Shown: piece after piece, positions 25,854 to 34,281 of the stretch | Layout of the letters: every line of letters begins with the position of its first letter | Numbering within the stretch: the first letter of the stretch is position 1 | NCBI GenBank assembly: GCA_041395865.1 | Contig: JAWKZQ010000013.1 | Coordinates: forward strand, 10,719 to 74,718 | DNA length: 64,000 nucleotides | Direction: 5' to 3' | Origin: IMCC2047 sp041395865 | GTDB lineage: Bacteria > Pseudomonadota > Gammaproteobacteria > Pseudomonadales > IMCC2047 | Position numbers and translations under genes: made by a program | Notes under the pieces: generated by a model | Seen by the model: only the letters and a program-made list of their open reading frames with translations | What the model was told of the DNA's origin: nothing | Database searches by the model: none

Positions 25854-27647
25854 TTAGCCCAGAGTAATCAGGGCATCGCCAACGGCAACGGAATCCCCGG
25901 TTTTCACCAGTACGTCTGCCACAGTACCACCCTCTGCCGCACGCACCTCAGTCTCCATCTTCATCGCTTCCAGGATGACAACCACATCACCGGCCGCAAC
26001 CTGATCACCCGGCGCAACATTGATCTTGAAGATATTACCTGCCAAGGGTGCATTAACCGTCGCACTGCCAGCCGCAGGAGCAGCAGGGGCCGCTGCAGTA
26101 GGAGCAGCAACAGGGGTTGCTGAGATTGCCGCATCTGCGCCTTCAGCCACTTCGACCACATACTTGGTGCCGTTGACAGCCACTGTGTAAACTTCGGAAC
26201 CGGAAGCCGTTTTGGCAGCGGCAGGCGCCGCTGCGGCCTGAGCATCTTCCAGTGTTGGAACTGGCTCGAAGGCATCCGGGTTACCACGGTTTTCCAGGAA
26301 CTTAAGACCGATTTGCGGGAACAGCGCGTAAGTCAGCACGTCATCCACTTCGTCAGCCGCCAGCTTGATGCTCTTCTCAGCGGCCAAACCTTTCAATTCT
26401 TCGGTCAGCTTGTCCAGTTCAGGCTCCAGCAAATCGGCTGGACGACAGGTAATGGCTTCAGCGCCTTCCAGGACACGAGCTTGCAACTCAGCGTTCACAG
26501 GTGCAGGCGTCACACCATATTCACCCTTCAAAACACCGGCAGTTTCCTTGGAGATAGACTTGTAACGTTCACCGGTAAGTACATTCAATACCGCCTGGGT
26601 GCCCACAATTTGAGAGGTGGGTGTTACCAGCGGCAGAAAACCCAGGTCTTCACGTACGCGGGGAATCTCTTCCAGCACAGCGTCGAACTTATCGCCAGCG
26701 CCCTGCTCTTTCAGCTGGTTTTCCATATTGGTCAGCATGCCGCCTGGGACCTGCGCAACCAGAATACGGGAATCCACACCACGCAGAGAACCTTCAAATT
26801 TAGCGTATTTTTTACGGACTTCACGGAAGTAGGAGGCGATCTCTTCCAGCAGGATCAGATCCAGTCCTGTATCACGGTCAGTGCCTTGCAGAATCGCTAC
26901 GACAGACTCTGTGGGCGAATGACCGTACGTCATACTCATGGAAGAAATGGAGGTATCGACATTGTCGATGCCTGCTTCAACACACTTCAGGATAGTCGAC
27001 GTGGACAGGCCGGTTGTTGCGTGGCACTGCATGTGAATAGGAATATCAACGGTTTCTTTCAGCGCCTTAACCAGCTCGTAGCCATCATAGGGCTTCAGCA
27101 AACCGGCCATATCCTTAATACAGATTGAGTGCGCGCCCATGTCTTCAATTTCACGGGCTTTCTGCAGCCAAACGTCCAGCGTATGCAGCTCGCTCACAGT
27201 GTAGGACAGCGTACCCTGGGCATGCTTGCCATTTTCAATAACGGCTTTCACAGCTGTTTCGATGTTGCGCATGTCGTTCATCGCATCGAATACGCGGAAA
27301 ACGTCAACGCCATTGGTCGCCGCACGCTCGACGAATTTGCGGACCACATCGTCTGCATAGTGGCGGTAGCCGAGAATGTTCTGGCCACGGAACAACATCT
27401 GTTGAGGTGTATGCGGCATGGCCTTTTTCAACTCGCGAATACGATCCCAAGGGTCTTCGCCCAGGAAACGGATACAAGCGTCAAATGTTGCCCCACCCCA
27501 GGATTCAAGTGACCAGAAGCCAACGCGGTCTAGTTTTTCCGCAATCGGCAGCATGTCATCCAAACGCATACGGGTTGCAAACAGCGACTGGTGTGCGTCG
27601 CGCAGCACAACATCGGTAATACCGAGTGGTTTTTTATTCTCGCTCAT
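25854..27647 (-). CDS. oadA: oxaloacetate decarboxylase, alpha subunit (biotin carboxyltransferase)
   Basis: A 597-residue protein. The N-terminal carboxyltransferase barrel starts with TDVVLRDAHQSLFATRMR and carries the metal-binding HMQCHATTG. A conserved PYC_OADA region follows. An Ala/Pro-rich linker (about 485-525) leads to the biotinyl domain with EAMKME, where Lys563 would be biotinylated. It transfers CO2 from oxaloacetate to biotin; OadB then releases it while pumping Na+. An AGAGGCG ribosome-binding site precedes the ATG. Confidence 0.96.
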   Translation of the reverse strand: MSENKKPLGITDVVLRDAHQSLFATRMRLDDMLPIAEKLDRVGFWSLESWGGATFDACIRFLGEDPWDRIRELKKAMPHTPQQMLFRGQNILGYRHYADDVVRKFVERAATNGVDVFRVFDAMNDMRNIETAVKAVIENGKHAQGTLSYTVSELHTLDVWLQKAREIEDMGAHSICIKDMAGLLKPYDGYELVKALKETVDIPIHMQCHATTGLSTSTILKCVEAGIDNVDTSISSMSMTYGHSPTESVVAILQGTDRDTGLDLILLEEIASYFREVRKKYAKFEGSLRGVDSRILVAQVPGGMLTNMENQLKEQGAGDKFDAVLEEIPRVREDLGFLPLVTPTSQIVGTQAVLNVLTGERYKSISKETAGVLKGEYGVTPAPVNAELQARVLEGAEAITCRPADLLEPELDKLTEELKGLAAEKSIKLAADEVDDVLTYALFPQIGLKFLENRGNPDAFEPVPTLEDAQAAAAPAAAKTASGSEVYTVAVNGTKYVVEVAEGADAAISATPVAAPTAAAPAAPAAGSATVNAPLAGNIFKINVAPGDQVAAGDVVVILEAMKMETEVRAAEGGTVADVLVKTGDSVAVGDALITLG

Positions 27648-27707
27648 TGATTAGCGCCTCTGATTATTAGAATGGGGTTCTCAGACCACCACCAACTGCC
27701 CGGGCAG

Positions 27708-27959
27708 TTACTTCTTCGGATGGTCTTGACGATACTTGTGAACAGCGGCTGAAATGGCCGTAATGTGTGCGTCAGACTGAGCGGCTGACGTTTGTGGCTT
27801 TTTTGGTATAACAGGCTCAGGTACAGGTTCAGGAAAAAAACGATTTACAGCTTTTGACATGACGGTAGTGAGGATCACCAACAGGGTCAAAAACACGAAT
27901 ACGACGCTGACACCGAAAATCAGCAGAGAAAGGCCTTGATCAAATAAGGTTTCAGTCAC
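27708..27959 (-). CDS. oadG: oxaloacetate decarboxylase, gamma subunit
   Basis: A small protein of about 83 residues with one hydrophobic helix (LLIFGVSVVFVFLTLLVILT) and a charged, Pro-rich cytoplasmic tail. This is the shape of OadG, which anchors the alpha subunit to OadB. The start is a GTG at 27959 with AGGTGG five bases upstream; a second in-frame GTG at 27968 lacks a ribosome-binding site. It is the first gene of the oadGAB operon. Confidence 0.87.
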   Translation of the reverse strand: MTETLFDQGLSLLIFGVSVVFVFLTLLVILTTVMSKAVNRFFPEPVPEPVIPKKPQTSAAQSDAHITAISAAVHKYRQDHPKK

Positions 27960-28102
27960 TGGAGCCACCTATTTTTTATCTTTTTGTGCAGGCCACCTCC
28001 ATGCGGAGGCCTGAAAATCCAGGGCGTTAAACTACAATTAATTGAACGGTTTGGCAAATTTTTGACCACCCGATTCCAACTGCAGTTACAAACCCGGCCC
28101 AT

Positions 28103-28131
28103 AAAAAAGCCCGCGCTGTGCGGGCTTTTTT
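28103..28131 (-). terminator. rho-independent terminator after the tRNA pair
   Basis: AAAAAAGCCCGC (28103-28114) and GCGGGCTTTTTT (28120-28131) form a perfect 12-bp stem around GCTGT. It lies five bases beyond the 3' end of tRNA-Arg and would end the tRNA-Ser/tRNA-Arg transcript; the symmetric A/T arms also allow termination from the other side. Confidence 0.9.
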
Positions 28132-28135
28132 AAAA

Positions 28136-28212
28136 TGGCGCATCCGGGAGGATTCGAACCTCCGACCGCTCGGTTCGTAGCCGAGTACTCTATCCAGCTG
28201 AGCTACGGATGC
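28136..28212 (-). tRNA. tRNA-Arg (ACG)
   Basis: A full 77-base cloverleaf with encoded CCA. The acceptor stem is GCATCCG/CGGATGC with discriminator G. The anticodon arm is CTCGG-CTACGAA-CCGAG, giving anticodon ACG (A34, read as inosine). The T arm contains GGTTCGAATCC. It lies 17 bases after tRNA-Ser on the same strand. Confidence 0.97.
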
Positions 28213-28229
28213 TTAAACTCAAATTATCA

Positions 28230-28319
28230 TGGCGGAGAGGGAGGGATTCGAACCCTCGATGAGTGTAAACCCATACGCCCTTAGCAGGGGCGCGCCTTCA
28301 GCCACTCGGCCACCTCTCC
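28230..28319 (-). tRNA. tRNA-Ser (GCT)
   Basis: A 90-base class II tRNA with a long variable arm and encoded CCA. The acceptor stem is GGAGAGG/CCTCTCC with discriminator G. The anticodon arm is CGCCC-CTGCTAA-GGGCG, giving anticodon GCT. Its position after csrA matches the common gammaproteobacterial order. Confidence 0.97.
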
Positions 28320-28418
28320 ACATCCGGAAAGCTTATTTCGCCACCGGTTAAGAGGTGCGAGATAATACCATGTTTTGTGGAAATTCAAAGAGCAAAAACA
28401 ACTTTATTTCTAATTGTT

Positions 28419-28604
28419 TTAGTCCTTTTCGGAGTCTTCCTGCTCCTGCTGGATTCGCTGGTAAATTTCTTCACGATGCACAGCAACTTCCTTAGGCGCA
28501 TCGACACCAATTCGAACCTGGTTGCCTTTAACACCCAGCACAGTTACGTTAACGTCATCACCAATTTTGAGCGTTTCACCAACGCGTCGCGTTAAAATCA
28601 ACAT
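28419..28604 (-). CDS. csrA: carbon storage regulator CsrA (RsmA)
   Basis: A 61-residue protein beginning MLILTRRVGETLKIGDDVNV, diagnostic of CsrA. The RNA-binding end VHREEIYQRI is intact. It binds GGA motifs in mRNA leaders and controls translation of motility, biofilm and carbon genes. GGGGAG precedes the ATG. It lies between lysC and tRNA-Ser, its usual place in gammaproteobacteria. Confidence 0.98.
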   Translation of the reverse strand: MLILTRRVGETLKIGDDVNVTVLGVKGNQVRIGVDAPKEVAVHREEIYQRIQQEQEDSEKD

Positions 28605-28678
28605 TACTCAAGTCTCCCCAAACTCAGCAGTAATTAAAGCTGCCACATTGCAAGTCGGTACAGGCAGCACCCTGGTTT

Positions 28679-29908
28679 TTATTCTACTTCTTCCGCATCC
28701 AAACCAAAGGCTGTATGTAAAGCACGCACAGCCAGCTCCAGATACTTCTCTGCCACAACTACAGAAATCTTGATCTCAGACGTAGAAATCATCTGCATAT
28801 TGATGTTTTCATCAGCCAGCGCCTTGAACATCTGGGCCGCTACGCCTGCATGTGAACGCATTCCGACGCCTACCAGTGACACCTTAGCAATAGTATTGTC
28901 GCCTGTCACCTCTCGTGCACCCAGATCCGCCATACTACTTTCAAGCAGCTGAAGGCCCTTCTGGTAGTCGTTACGGTGCACCGTAAAGGTAAAGTCAGTG
29001 GTATTATCCTCCGCCGTGTTCTGGATAATCATATCCACTTCAATATTGGCGGCACTAATAATTCCCAGAATCCTGGAAGCAACACCCGGGACGTCTTCTA
29101 CTCCCCGAACGGTTAATTTAGCCTCATCTCGGTTAAAAGCAATTCCTGAAACGACAGGCTGTTCCATGACGTCTTCATCCTCTAGGGTGATTAATGTGCC
29201 AGGACCGTCTTCAAAACTGGACAGCACGCGTAAGGGCACGTTGTATTTACCGGCAAACTCAACCGAACGAATTTGCAAAACCTTGGACCCCAGGCTCGCC
29301 ATCTCAAGCATTTCCTCAAAGGTGATGCTCTCCAAACGGCGCGCCTTATCCACCACACGAGGATCGGTGGTATACACACCGTCCACATCGGTATAAATCT
29401 GGCACTCGTCAGCCTTTAAGGCCGCCGCCAAGGCCACAGCGGACGTATCCGAGCCGCCGCGCCCCAATGTAGTAATATTTCCTTCCTCATCAACACCCTG
29501 GAAGCCGGCCACAACAACGACTCGCCCTTCAGACAGGTCGCCACGCATACGCGTTTCATCGATCGAACGGATTCTCGCTTTGGTGTGCACGCTATCGGTC
29601 AGCACTTTAACCTGGCCGCCAGTGTAGGAACGGGCAGCACAGCCGCGTTTTTCCAACGCCATACTGAGCAATGCAATAGTGACCTGTTCCCCCGTAGAGA
29701 CAAGCACATCCATTTCCCGTGCTTTCGGGTTGTCATCTATTTGCTTGGCAAGATCAATCAGGCGGTTTGTTTCACCGCTCATTGCCGAAACCACGACAAC
29801 AATATCGTGTCCCTGTTGACGGTAGCCAATCACTTTCTCTGCAACAGCCTCGATGCGCTCGATACTGCCTACGGAGGTTCCGCCGAATTTTTGTACGTAA
29901 AGTGCCAT
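28679..29908 (-). CDS. lysC: aspartate kinase
   Basis: A 409-residue single-function aspartokinase. The N-terminal amino acid kinase domain has VQKFGGTSVGSIERI, TLGRGGSDTSAVALAAALKA and VYTTDPRVV. Two ACT domains occupy about residues 265-405 and would bind lysine/threonine for feedback control. It phosphorylates aspartate in the first step of Lys/Thr/Met synthesis. It lies between alaS and csrA. Confidence 0.96.
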   Translation of the reverse strand: MALYVQKFGGTSVGSIERIEAVAEKVIGYRQQGHDIVVVVSAMSGETNRLIDLAKQIDDNPKAREMDVLVSTGEQVTIALLSMALEKRGCAARSYTGGQVKVLTDSVHTKARIRSIDETRMRGDLSEGRVVVVAGFQGVDEEGNITTLGRGGSDTSAVALAAALKADECQIYTDVDGVYTTDPRVVDKARRLESITFEEMLEMASLGSKVLQIRSVEFAGKYNVPLRVLSSFEDGPGTLITLEDEDVMEQPVVSGIAFNRDEAKLTVRGVEDVPGVASRILGIISAANIEVDMIIQNTAEDNTTDFTFTVHRNDYQKGLQLLESSMADLGAREVTGDNTIAKVSLVGVGMRSHAGVAAQMFKALADENINMQMISTSEIKISVVVAEKYLELAVRALHTAFGLDAEEVE

Positions 29909-29937
29909 TAAGTTTTCAGCTGCTATTCGTTGATGCT

Positions 29938-29970
29938 AAAAAGGGCGCCATTTAACAACAATCCGCGCCC
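29938..29970 (-). terminator. probable rho-independent terminator of alaS
   Basis: In the minus-strand transcript GGGCGC pairs with GCGCCC across a 16-base loop and is followed directly by a run of five U. It lies about 78 bases past the alaS stop and just before lysC. The loop is long, so efficiency is uncertain. Confidence 0.5.
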
Positions 29971-30047
29971 GATTTAAACTAAAACTTTGATTTAAAGGCA
30001 ACGAATGCCCGTGTTTGTAATAGTTACCCCAGAAGCCGCTAACCGGC

Positions 30048-32645
30048 TTACAATCGCTCTTCCAGCCAGGCAGTAACAGAGGACAAGGCCGCCGGAACAG
30101 CGGCGGGATCATTACCGCCGGCCTGGGCCATATCCGGCCTGCCGCCGCCGCGACCACCCACCTGGGCAGCGACCATATTTACCAGCTCACCAGCTTTGAC
30201 ACGGTCCGTCACATCCTTAGTAACACCCGCGACCAAACTGACCTTATCTCCCTGGCTGGCTGCTAGCACGATCACAGCCGTCCCCAGCTTGCTTTTCAGT
30301 TGGTCCATGGTGCTCAACAAGGTTTTATTGTCCACATCGTCGAAGGCGTGCGCCAGCACCTTGATGCCCTTCATTTCGACAGCTTCAGCAGCAAGGTCAC
30401 GACCACTGCTGGTTGCCATTTTCGCTTTCAGGGCCTGCAGCTCTTTTTCCATTTCACGGTTTTTGGCGGCCAGCTGGCGAACCTTCTCAGCCGCTTGATC
30501 CGGCGAGCTTTTCACAACACCCGAAATATCAGCCAAACCTTTTTCCAGACTTTCATAATAAGCCAGCGCCGTAGAGCCCGTTACAGCCTCAATCCGCCGG
30601 ATACCTGCGGCCACACCGCTTTCACTCAAAATCTTGAATACGGCAATATCGCCGGTACGGTTCACATGAGTACCACCGCACAACTCCACGGAAAAACCTT
30701 CCGCCATGCTCAGTACGCGCACCTCATCGCTGTATTTTTCACCAAACAACGCCATGACACCCTTCTCCATGGCCGCGTCCAGCGCCATGGTTTCAGTTTC
30801 CACCAACGTATTGGCCTGAATCTTTTCGTTAACCAGTTTTTCAATTGCTCGCAACTGTACGGGCGTTACCGCTTCGAAGTGGGAAAAATCGAAGCGCAAC
30901 CGATCCGGCGTCACCAACGATCCCTTCTGGGTAACATGTTCGCCCAGTTCCAGGCGAAGTGCCGCATGCAACAGGTGCGTTGCCGAGTGATTTAGCGCGG
31001 TAGCATGGCGTTTTTGCTTATCGACATCGGCAACCACAATGGCACCGGTCGACAAAACGCCGGCCTCCAGCACGCCCTGGTGCAAGTGACTGCCCGCCTG
31101 TTTCAGGGTATTTTCCACTCGAAACAGTGCTTCACCGCACCGGATCAGGCCGACATCGCCCACCTGCCCGCCAGACTCTGCATAAAATGGGGTATGGTCC
31201 AACACCACAATGGCGCGATCGCCAGCCTCGATCTCGCTGACACCATCACCGTCTTTGATAAGGTTCGTAACGGTTCCCTGCTCGCTGAGATGCTCGTAGC
31301 CACAAAAACCCGTTTCGCCCTCAAGCACCACATCGGCGCGCATATCCACATCGAAGGTGCTGGCCGCGCGAGCCCGCTCACGCTGTGCCTGCATGGCCTG
31401 CTCAAAGCCGGCAATATCCATAATCAGGTTACGCTCCCGGGCGATATCGGCAGTGAGGTCCACCGGGAATCCGTATGTGTCATACAGGCGGAAAATGGTT
31501 TCCCCGGGAATTTCATTACCCTTCAGTTCGGCCAGGTCGCGTTCAAAAATTTGCATCCCCTGATCCAGGGTTTTCGCAAACTGTTCTTCCTCTTTTGCCA
31601 GCACCTGCTCAATCTGTGTTTGGCGCTGGAGAAGCTCGGGATAGGCATCTCCCATTTCGTTCGCTAAGGCGCCAACCAGTTTATGGAAGAAGGCCTCTTT
31701 CATACCCAGTTTATGGCCATGACGAATAGCGCGACGGATAATTCGGCGCAGCACGTAACCACGACCGTCATTGGATGGAATCACGCCATCGCTAATCAGG
31801 AAACTGCAGGAACGAATATGGTCTGCAATCACCCGCAACGAGGTATTGCTTGTATCAGCCTCACCGACAACATCCGCTGCCTTTTTCAGCAGCGCCTGGA
31901 ACAGGTCAATTTCATAGTTACTGTGTACACCCTGCATAACAGCGGCAATACGCTCCAGCCCCATGCCCGTATCAACCGACGGTTTGGGTAAAGGCGTCAT
32001 GGTGCCGTCGGCAGAACGCTCGAACTGCATAAATACCAGGTTCCAGATTTCGATATACCGATCGCCATCCTCCTCCGGGCTGCCTGGCGGACCACCGGCA
32101 ACCGCCTCGCCGTGGTCGTAGAAAATTTCGGTACAGGGGCCGCAGGGACCCGTATCGCCCATTGACCAGAAATTGTCTTTTTTACCCAGCCGGGAGAAGC
32201 GCTCTGCAGAAACCCCCATTTCCTTCAGCCAGATGTCCGCAGCCTCATCGTCCTCTTCATAGACCGTGACCCACAGCTTTTCCTCCGGCAAGCCCAGCTT
32301 TTCCGTCAGGAACGCCCAGGCAAACTTAATGGCTTCACGCTTGAAGTAATCCCCAAAACTGAAATTACCCAGCATTTCAAAAAACGTATGGTGGCGTGCG
32401 GTATAGCCGACGTTTTCCAGGTCATTGTGCTTACCGCCGGCACGTACACAACGCTGCGAGGTAGTCGCCCGGTTATAGTTGCGCGTTTCATTACCCAGAA
32501 AAACTTCCTTGAACTGCACCATTCCCGCATTGGTAAATAACAGTGTCGGATCGTTAGCTGGCACCAGTGAACTGCTGGGCAGACGCTCGTGCCCCTGTTG
32601 TTCAAAGAAGTCGAGAAAGGCTTTGCGAATTTCAGTACTTTTCAT
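30048..32645 (-). CDS. alaS: alanyl-tRNA synthetase
   Basis: The 865-residue enzyme has the full domain set. The N-terminal class II catalytic core begins STEIRKAFLDFFEQQGHERL, with TNAGMVQFKEVFLG. The editing domain has the zinc site NHSATHLLHAAL and CGGTHVNRTGD. The C-Ala domain ends with GGRGGGRPDMAQAGG. It charges tRNA-Ala and clears mischarged Ser/Gly. Size is normal for the family. The neighbour upstream is alkB rather than the recX often found there. Confidence 0.98.
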   Translation of the reverse strand: MKSTEIRKAFLDFFEQQGHERLPSSSLVPANDPTLLFTNAGMVQFKEVFLGNETRNYNRATTSQRCVRAGGKHNDLENVGYTARHHTFFEMLGNFSFGDYFKREAIKFAWAFLTEKLGLPEEKLWVTVYEEDDEAADIWLKEMGVSAERFSRLGKKDNFWSMGDTGPCGPCTEIFYDHGEAVAGGPPGSPEEDGDRYIEIWNLVFMQFERSADGTMTPLPKPSVDTGMGLERIAAVMQGVHSNYEIDLFQALLKKAADVVGEADTSNTSLRVIADHIRSCSFLISDGVIPSNDGRGYVLRRIIRRAIRHGHKLGMKEAFFHKLVGALANEMGDAYPELLQRQTQIEQVLAKEEEQFAKTLDQGMQIFERDLAELKGNEIPGETIFRLYDTYGFPVDLTADIARERNLIMDIAGFEQAMQAQRERARAASTFDVDMRADVVLEGETGFCGYEHLSEQGTVTNLIKDGDGVSEIEAGDRAIVVLDHTPFYAESGGQVGDVGLIRCGEALFRVENTLKQAGSHLHQGVLEAGVLSTGAIVVADVDKQKRHATALNHSATHLLHAALRLELGEHVTQKGSLVTPDRLRFDFSHFEAVTPVQLRAIEKLVNEKIQANTLVETETMALDAAMEKGVMALFGEKYSDEVRVLSMAEGFSVELCGGTHVNRTGDIAVFKILSESGVAAGIRRIEAVTGSTALAYYESLEKGLADISGVVKSSPDQAAEKVRQLAAKNREMEKELQALKAKMATSSGRDLAAEAVEMKGIKVLAHAFDDVDNKTLLSTMDQLKSKLGTAVIVLAASQGDKVSLVAGVTKDVTDRVKAGELVNMVAAQVGGRGGGRPDMAQAGGNDPAAVPAALSSVTAWLEERL

Positions 32646-32774
32646 CGGATAACTATTCTGGGAGATTACAGGCCATTAGAGGGTGAATTTTATCTGACCG
32701 GCAAGTATATAGCGACCCACTAAATTTGCAGTAAAAATCTGTTGCTAAGGGGATTACGGCGGTAAAAAAACAGG

Positions 32775-33392
32775 TTAATCGGGACGAACCCAGCGAAAGG
32801 TCAGGTTGATTCGCTCACCCACATCTACGGACGTTTTTGCCACCTGATGTTGCCAGCAGTGTTGCAGCGCCCCAGACATGACCAGCAGCGATCCCGAATC
32901 AAGCTGGATTTTTATCCGGCCTTCCCCCGACCGCTTTCGGCGCATCGAAAAATAACGGCTGGCACCGAGGCTCAAGGAAGCAATCACAGGCTGCCGCCCC
33001 AGCTCAGGCTCATCGTCGCTGTGCCAGCCGACGCTGTCCTGCCCGTCACGGTATAGATTCAGCAGTACGCTGTTGAACGCGACGCAACTCCAGTGTTCCA
33101 CCAGCGCCCTGAGTTCAAGTAGCGTCGGCGTCCAGCCATTACTTTTAAGAGACAAACCGGAATAGCCATACAGAGCGCCGGCATCGCCGTACCAGCTCTG
33201 CAACCTGGGGATCGGAATACAGCGTCCGGCGATACGAAGCTGGTCCTGCTGCCAATTAACCTCATGACGCAGCTGATCAAAAACACGGCCTGCACTTTCC
33301 GGCGAGAGTGCCTGCTGCACAAGCACAATCCGCCCTGTTTCATTATCAAGAATGGTTTCTGGCTGCGGCTTGAAAAGGTGGGCTTGGGTCAT
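32775..33392 (-). CDS. alkB: alpha-ketoglutarate-dependent dioxygenase AlkB
   Basis: A protein of about 205 residues of the AlkB/2OG-Fe(II) family. Iron ligands are visible as HSD in GWHSDDEPELG and the distal His in GALQHCWQHQV. The 2-oxoglutarate-binding arginine segment is RINLTFRWVRPD. It repairs 1-methyladenine and 3-methylcytosine in DNA and RNA by oxidative demethylation. I chose the ATG at 33392; the frame also has an upstream TTG at 33404. It lies downstream of the flagellar operon terminator, so it is probably transcribed separately. Confidence 0.9.
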   Translation of the reverse strand: MTQAHLFKPQPETILDNETGRIVLVQQALSPESAGRVFDQLRHEVNWQQDQLRIAGRCIPIPRLQSWYGDAGALYGYSGLSLKSNGWTPTLLELRALVEHWSCVAFNSVLLNLYRDGQDSVGWHSDDEPELGRQPVIASLSLGASRYFSMRRKRSGEGRIKIQLDSGSLLVMSGALQHCWQHQVAKTSVDVGERINLTFRWVRPD

Positions 33393-33456
33393 AAAGACAT
33401 CCAAAGAGAGGGCTTGTCATTATTTTACCCAATCGCGCCGGAAGTCCGCTATGATC

Positions 33457-33480
33457 AAAAAAATCGGGGGCCAGGCCCCC
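33457..33480 (-). terminator. rho-independent terminator of the fliDST operon
   Basis: On the minus-strand transcript a GGGGG-ccugg-CCCCC hairpin (33466-33480) is followed by GAU and then a run of seven U (complement of 33457-33463). It lies 15 bases beyond the fliT stop. Confidence 0.88.
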
Positions 33481-33494
33481 TTAAGCGAGGAAAA

Positions 33495-33827
33495 TCAACG
33501 ACTGTGCTGCTGATAGGCACTTACGGCCTGCTTGCCTTTGACCATTTTTGCAAGCACAGGCAGCAACTTATCCTGCTGCTGGCGGGCCAATCCCAGCACC
33601 TGCTCGTCCATCGCCAACAGCTGAGTGATTTTATCGTGAATATGAAGGGCGTTAGCAACGGTAATCGGCTGAGAGAAATAGTGGCGAATCAGTTTATCCC
33701 GCCGACCCGCCAGTTCTTCCAGCACATCCCATTGCGCGGCAGCCGCCGCCTCAAGCAGCGTTTGGCTGACATCTAAAATAACGTGCCAATGCTCATCGGC
33801 ACCGTGACTTTGCAAATTATTTTGCAT
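33495..33827 (-). CDS. fliT: FliT-like flagellar chaperone
   Basis: A 110-residue, mostly helical protein directly after fliS, whose stop it overlaps by one base. Composition and predicted helices (VSQTLLEAAAAAQWDVLEEL, DKITQLLAMDEQVLGLARQQ) fit the FliT family, which chaperones FliD and in enterics also binds FlhDC. Sequence conservation of FliT is low, so the name rests partly on position. It is the last gene before the terminator. Confidence 0.75.
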   Translation of the reverse strand: MQNNLQSHGADEHWHVILDVSQTLLEAAAAAQWDVLEELAGRRDKLIRHYFSQPITVANALHIHDKITQLLAMDEQVLGLARQQQDKLLPVLAKMVKGKQAVSAYQQHSR

Positions 33828-34255
33828 TAGCCTGCCGCACTCGCCTGGTTTTTTTGGCTGCTAAGGTGATGAAACTCCTGCGGGATACCATCCCAACCCT
33901 GCTTGATGTCCTTCAGCAGGTTGATAACCTCGTCGACAATTGTCATGTCATTTTGACGGCTGGCTTCACTGAGTCGGCGAATCATATAGTCATAAAGCGC
34001 ATCCAGGTTAGCAGACACATCACCGCCAGCTTCCATGTCCAGGCTGCTTTGCAGGCCGCCGATAATATCGATGGATTTGCCCAGCTGCACCCCTTTTTCC
34101 GCATAATCCCGCCGCTCGATACAACCTTTAGCCGAGGCAAGGCGAGACAGAGCGCCATTGATCAGCATGGAAATAAGCTGATGAGGGCTGGCACCGTCAA
34201 TACTGCTCTGTGTGTTGACACGCTGATACTGCTTGATTGCCTGTTGACTATTCAT
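33827..34255 (-). CDS. fliS: flagellar export chaperone FliS
   Basis: A 142-residue protein with the FliS signature QQAIKQYQRVNTQSSIDGASPHQLI at the N-terminus. A four-helix bundle follows (LDALYDYMIRRLSEASRQND, INLLKDIKQGWDGIP). It binds the C-terminus of flagellin in the cytoplasm and delivers it to the export gate. It lies 26 bases downstream of fliD and overlaps fliT. Confidence 0.93.
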   Translation of the reverse strand: MNSQQAIKQYQRVNTQSSIDGASPHQLISMLINGALSRLASAKGCIERRDYAEKGVQLGKSIDIIGGLQSSLDMEAGGDVSANLDALYDYMIRRLSEASRQNDMTIVDEVINLLKDIKQGWDGIPQEFHHLSSQKNQASAAG

Positions 34256-34281
34256 TAAAGCCTGCCTCTTTCTGGTATTGA

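Noticed and set aside
26313..27128. Long plus-strand frame (271 codons) inside oadA
   Set aside because: It is antisense to a clearly conserved enzyme, and its translation has no domain pattern; it is a codon-bias shadow. The same applies to 24749-25555 (oadB), 796-1314 and 1489-2145 (amidotransferase).
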